This document shows positions 63,206-64,000 of a DNA stretch of 64,000 bases, one piece after another. Within the stretch, counting starts at the first letter, position 1. Each line of letters opens with the position of its first letter. The position numbers and the translations under genes were made by a program. The DNA is from Massariosphaeria phaeospora (Eukaryota > Ascomycota > Dothideomycetes > Pleosporales): NCBI GenBank assembly GCA_011032825.1, contig JAADJZ010000001.1:62001-126000 (forward strand). Reading direction: 5' to 3'. The notes beneath the pieces were generated by a model that saw nothing but the letters and a program-made list of their open reading frames with translations, made no database searches and was not told the DNA's origin.

Positions 63206-64000
63206 ATGCCCGCAAGTTCGTTTTGAAAGCTATGCGATAAGCGTTATCTTTTCGCGTTGAAGGTTGGAATATTCGTTGGGTCATCGCTCTTAGGAGCTGG
63301 CTGGCAGGATGGAGGCGCATGTTGTGAAACTTTGTCGGTCATCGCAAGTGGCTGTCGGCCTCGCGCATGTTGAACGCGGGCTGCCGCCTCAAACTTTTGA
63401 AGCCCGATGATGTGCGAAGAGTGGAAGAAGAGAAGACAAGGCGTTTGATATGTGTCCCGGGAAGTCGTTGCCGGCCGAACCATGGTTTTACAGCGGCTCC
63501 ACAACTGAAGCGGCGTATCATGACGCGATGACGTCCCCTATTGCACAACCATCTTAATATTAAGAGTTCATTTACACTATTCTAATCACCGGGAGAGCTA
63601 ACTGACCAACTGTCTTATCTAAAGATGATAATATCCAAGAACAGGTGGCTCATACATTCATCATCGCGTTCGAACTCCAGGGCTGGTCAGCTCCATCATC
63701 ACTAACACAAGGGCAACAACACTACGAGCAAGCAAGCAAACGAGAACTCTGGGCTTCATTGAACCTCTGGACTGACGGTTTTTTCGCAACAATCTGACTC
63801 TCACCGGATCTACCTTAACGACTCTTTTCGGAGCAAGGCCATTAGATATACATTTGGTACGATCTAGAAACATCCCAGATCGTGTCGTTTCTTGGGTTTT
63901 GGTGATCGCCTTCCATGTAGATGGCTTCGCCCCCTTTCGAGACATATCTTGATCCTCAACCAAATTCCTGTTGTACACATCCCCAGGGCACATGTTCCAT
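63206..64000. other. Window end, no gene accepted
   Basis: Holds a copy of the GAACCATGGTT...CTCCACAA repeat (63477-63503). A minus-strand frame from ATG 63993 to 63661 (110 codons) starts almost at the window edge and could be part of a gene beyond it, but has no recognisable motif. Confidence 0.4.
63477..63503. repeat. Short dispersed repeat, copy 3 (GAACCATGGTT...CTCCACAA)
   Basis: GAACCATGGTTTTA, a short spacer, then CGGCTCCACAA, as in the copies at 1811 and 18759. Confidence 0.5.

Overview
The window looks like nuclear DNA of a filamentous ascomycete (Pezizomycotina; Dothideomycetes is a guess). Spliceosomal introns are short (about 45-115 nt) with GTAAGT- or GTACGT-type donors, CTAAC-like branch sites and YAG acceptors. 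The gene families are typical fungal accessory ones: a HET-domain protein, several 2EXR proteins, a highly reducing polyketide synthase (HR-PKS), a CYP52-like P450, a PTH11-like membrane protein and a pogo/Fot1-type DNA transposon. All exon structures below were worked out by hand from splice sites, frame continuity and family motifs.

Layout. 1-24.6 kb is accessory or subtelomere-like. It holds six 2EXR loci (three intact, three broken), a 631-666 aa regulator-like protein, a secreted Ala/Asp-repeat protein, a HET protein, a CRIB-motif protein, a short Cys-rich protein, an AYR1-like SDR and the tail of a dead FAD oxidoreductase. 24.8-45.3 kb is the most coherent block and looks like a secondary-metabolite cluster. 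On the minus strand it has a 3-ketodihydrosphingosine reductase (KDSR) homologue, an MFS-transporter relic, a stand-alone BioF-type alpha-oxoamine synthase (AOS) and a PTH11-like protein. Divergent from these is a 2620-aa, nine-exon HR-PKS (KS-AT-DH-MT-ER-KR-ACP, no thioesterase). A 125-aa unknown protein and a CYP52-like P450 follow.

How the cluster could work (inference): the PKS lacks a releasing domain. The AOS could release the acyl chain by decarboxylative condensation with an amino acid, giving a 2-amino-3-ketone. The KDSR homologue could reduce the 3-keto group or protect the host sphingolipid pathway. The P450 could hydroxylate the chain. This is the logic of fumonisin, AAL-toxin and sphingofungin pathways, so a sphinganine-analogue product is proposed.

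45.7-48.3 kb is a TA-flanked DNA transposon with 94-bp inverted repeats and a transposase broken by one stop codon. 48.7-50.8 kb is a GH20 beta-N-acetylhexosaminidase carrying an apparent one-base deletion. From about 51.1 kb to at least 57.5 kb, fading toward 61.2 kb, is a remarkable apparently non-coding array. Modules of about 56 bp, each ending in CAT, recur in the fixed order A-B-C-D with a period of about 225 bp. I do not recognise it. A single-pass cell-surface protein gene (62.1-63.2 kb) closes the window.
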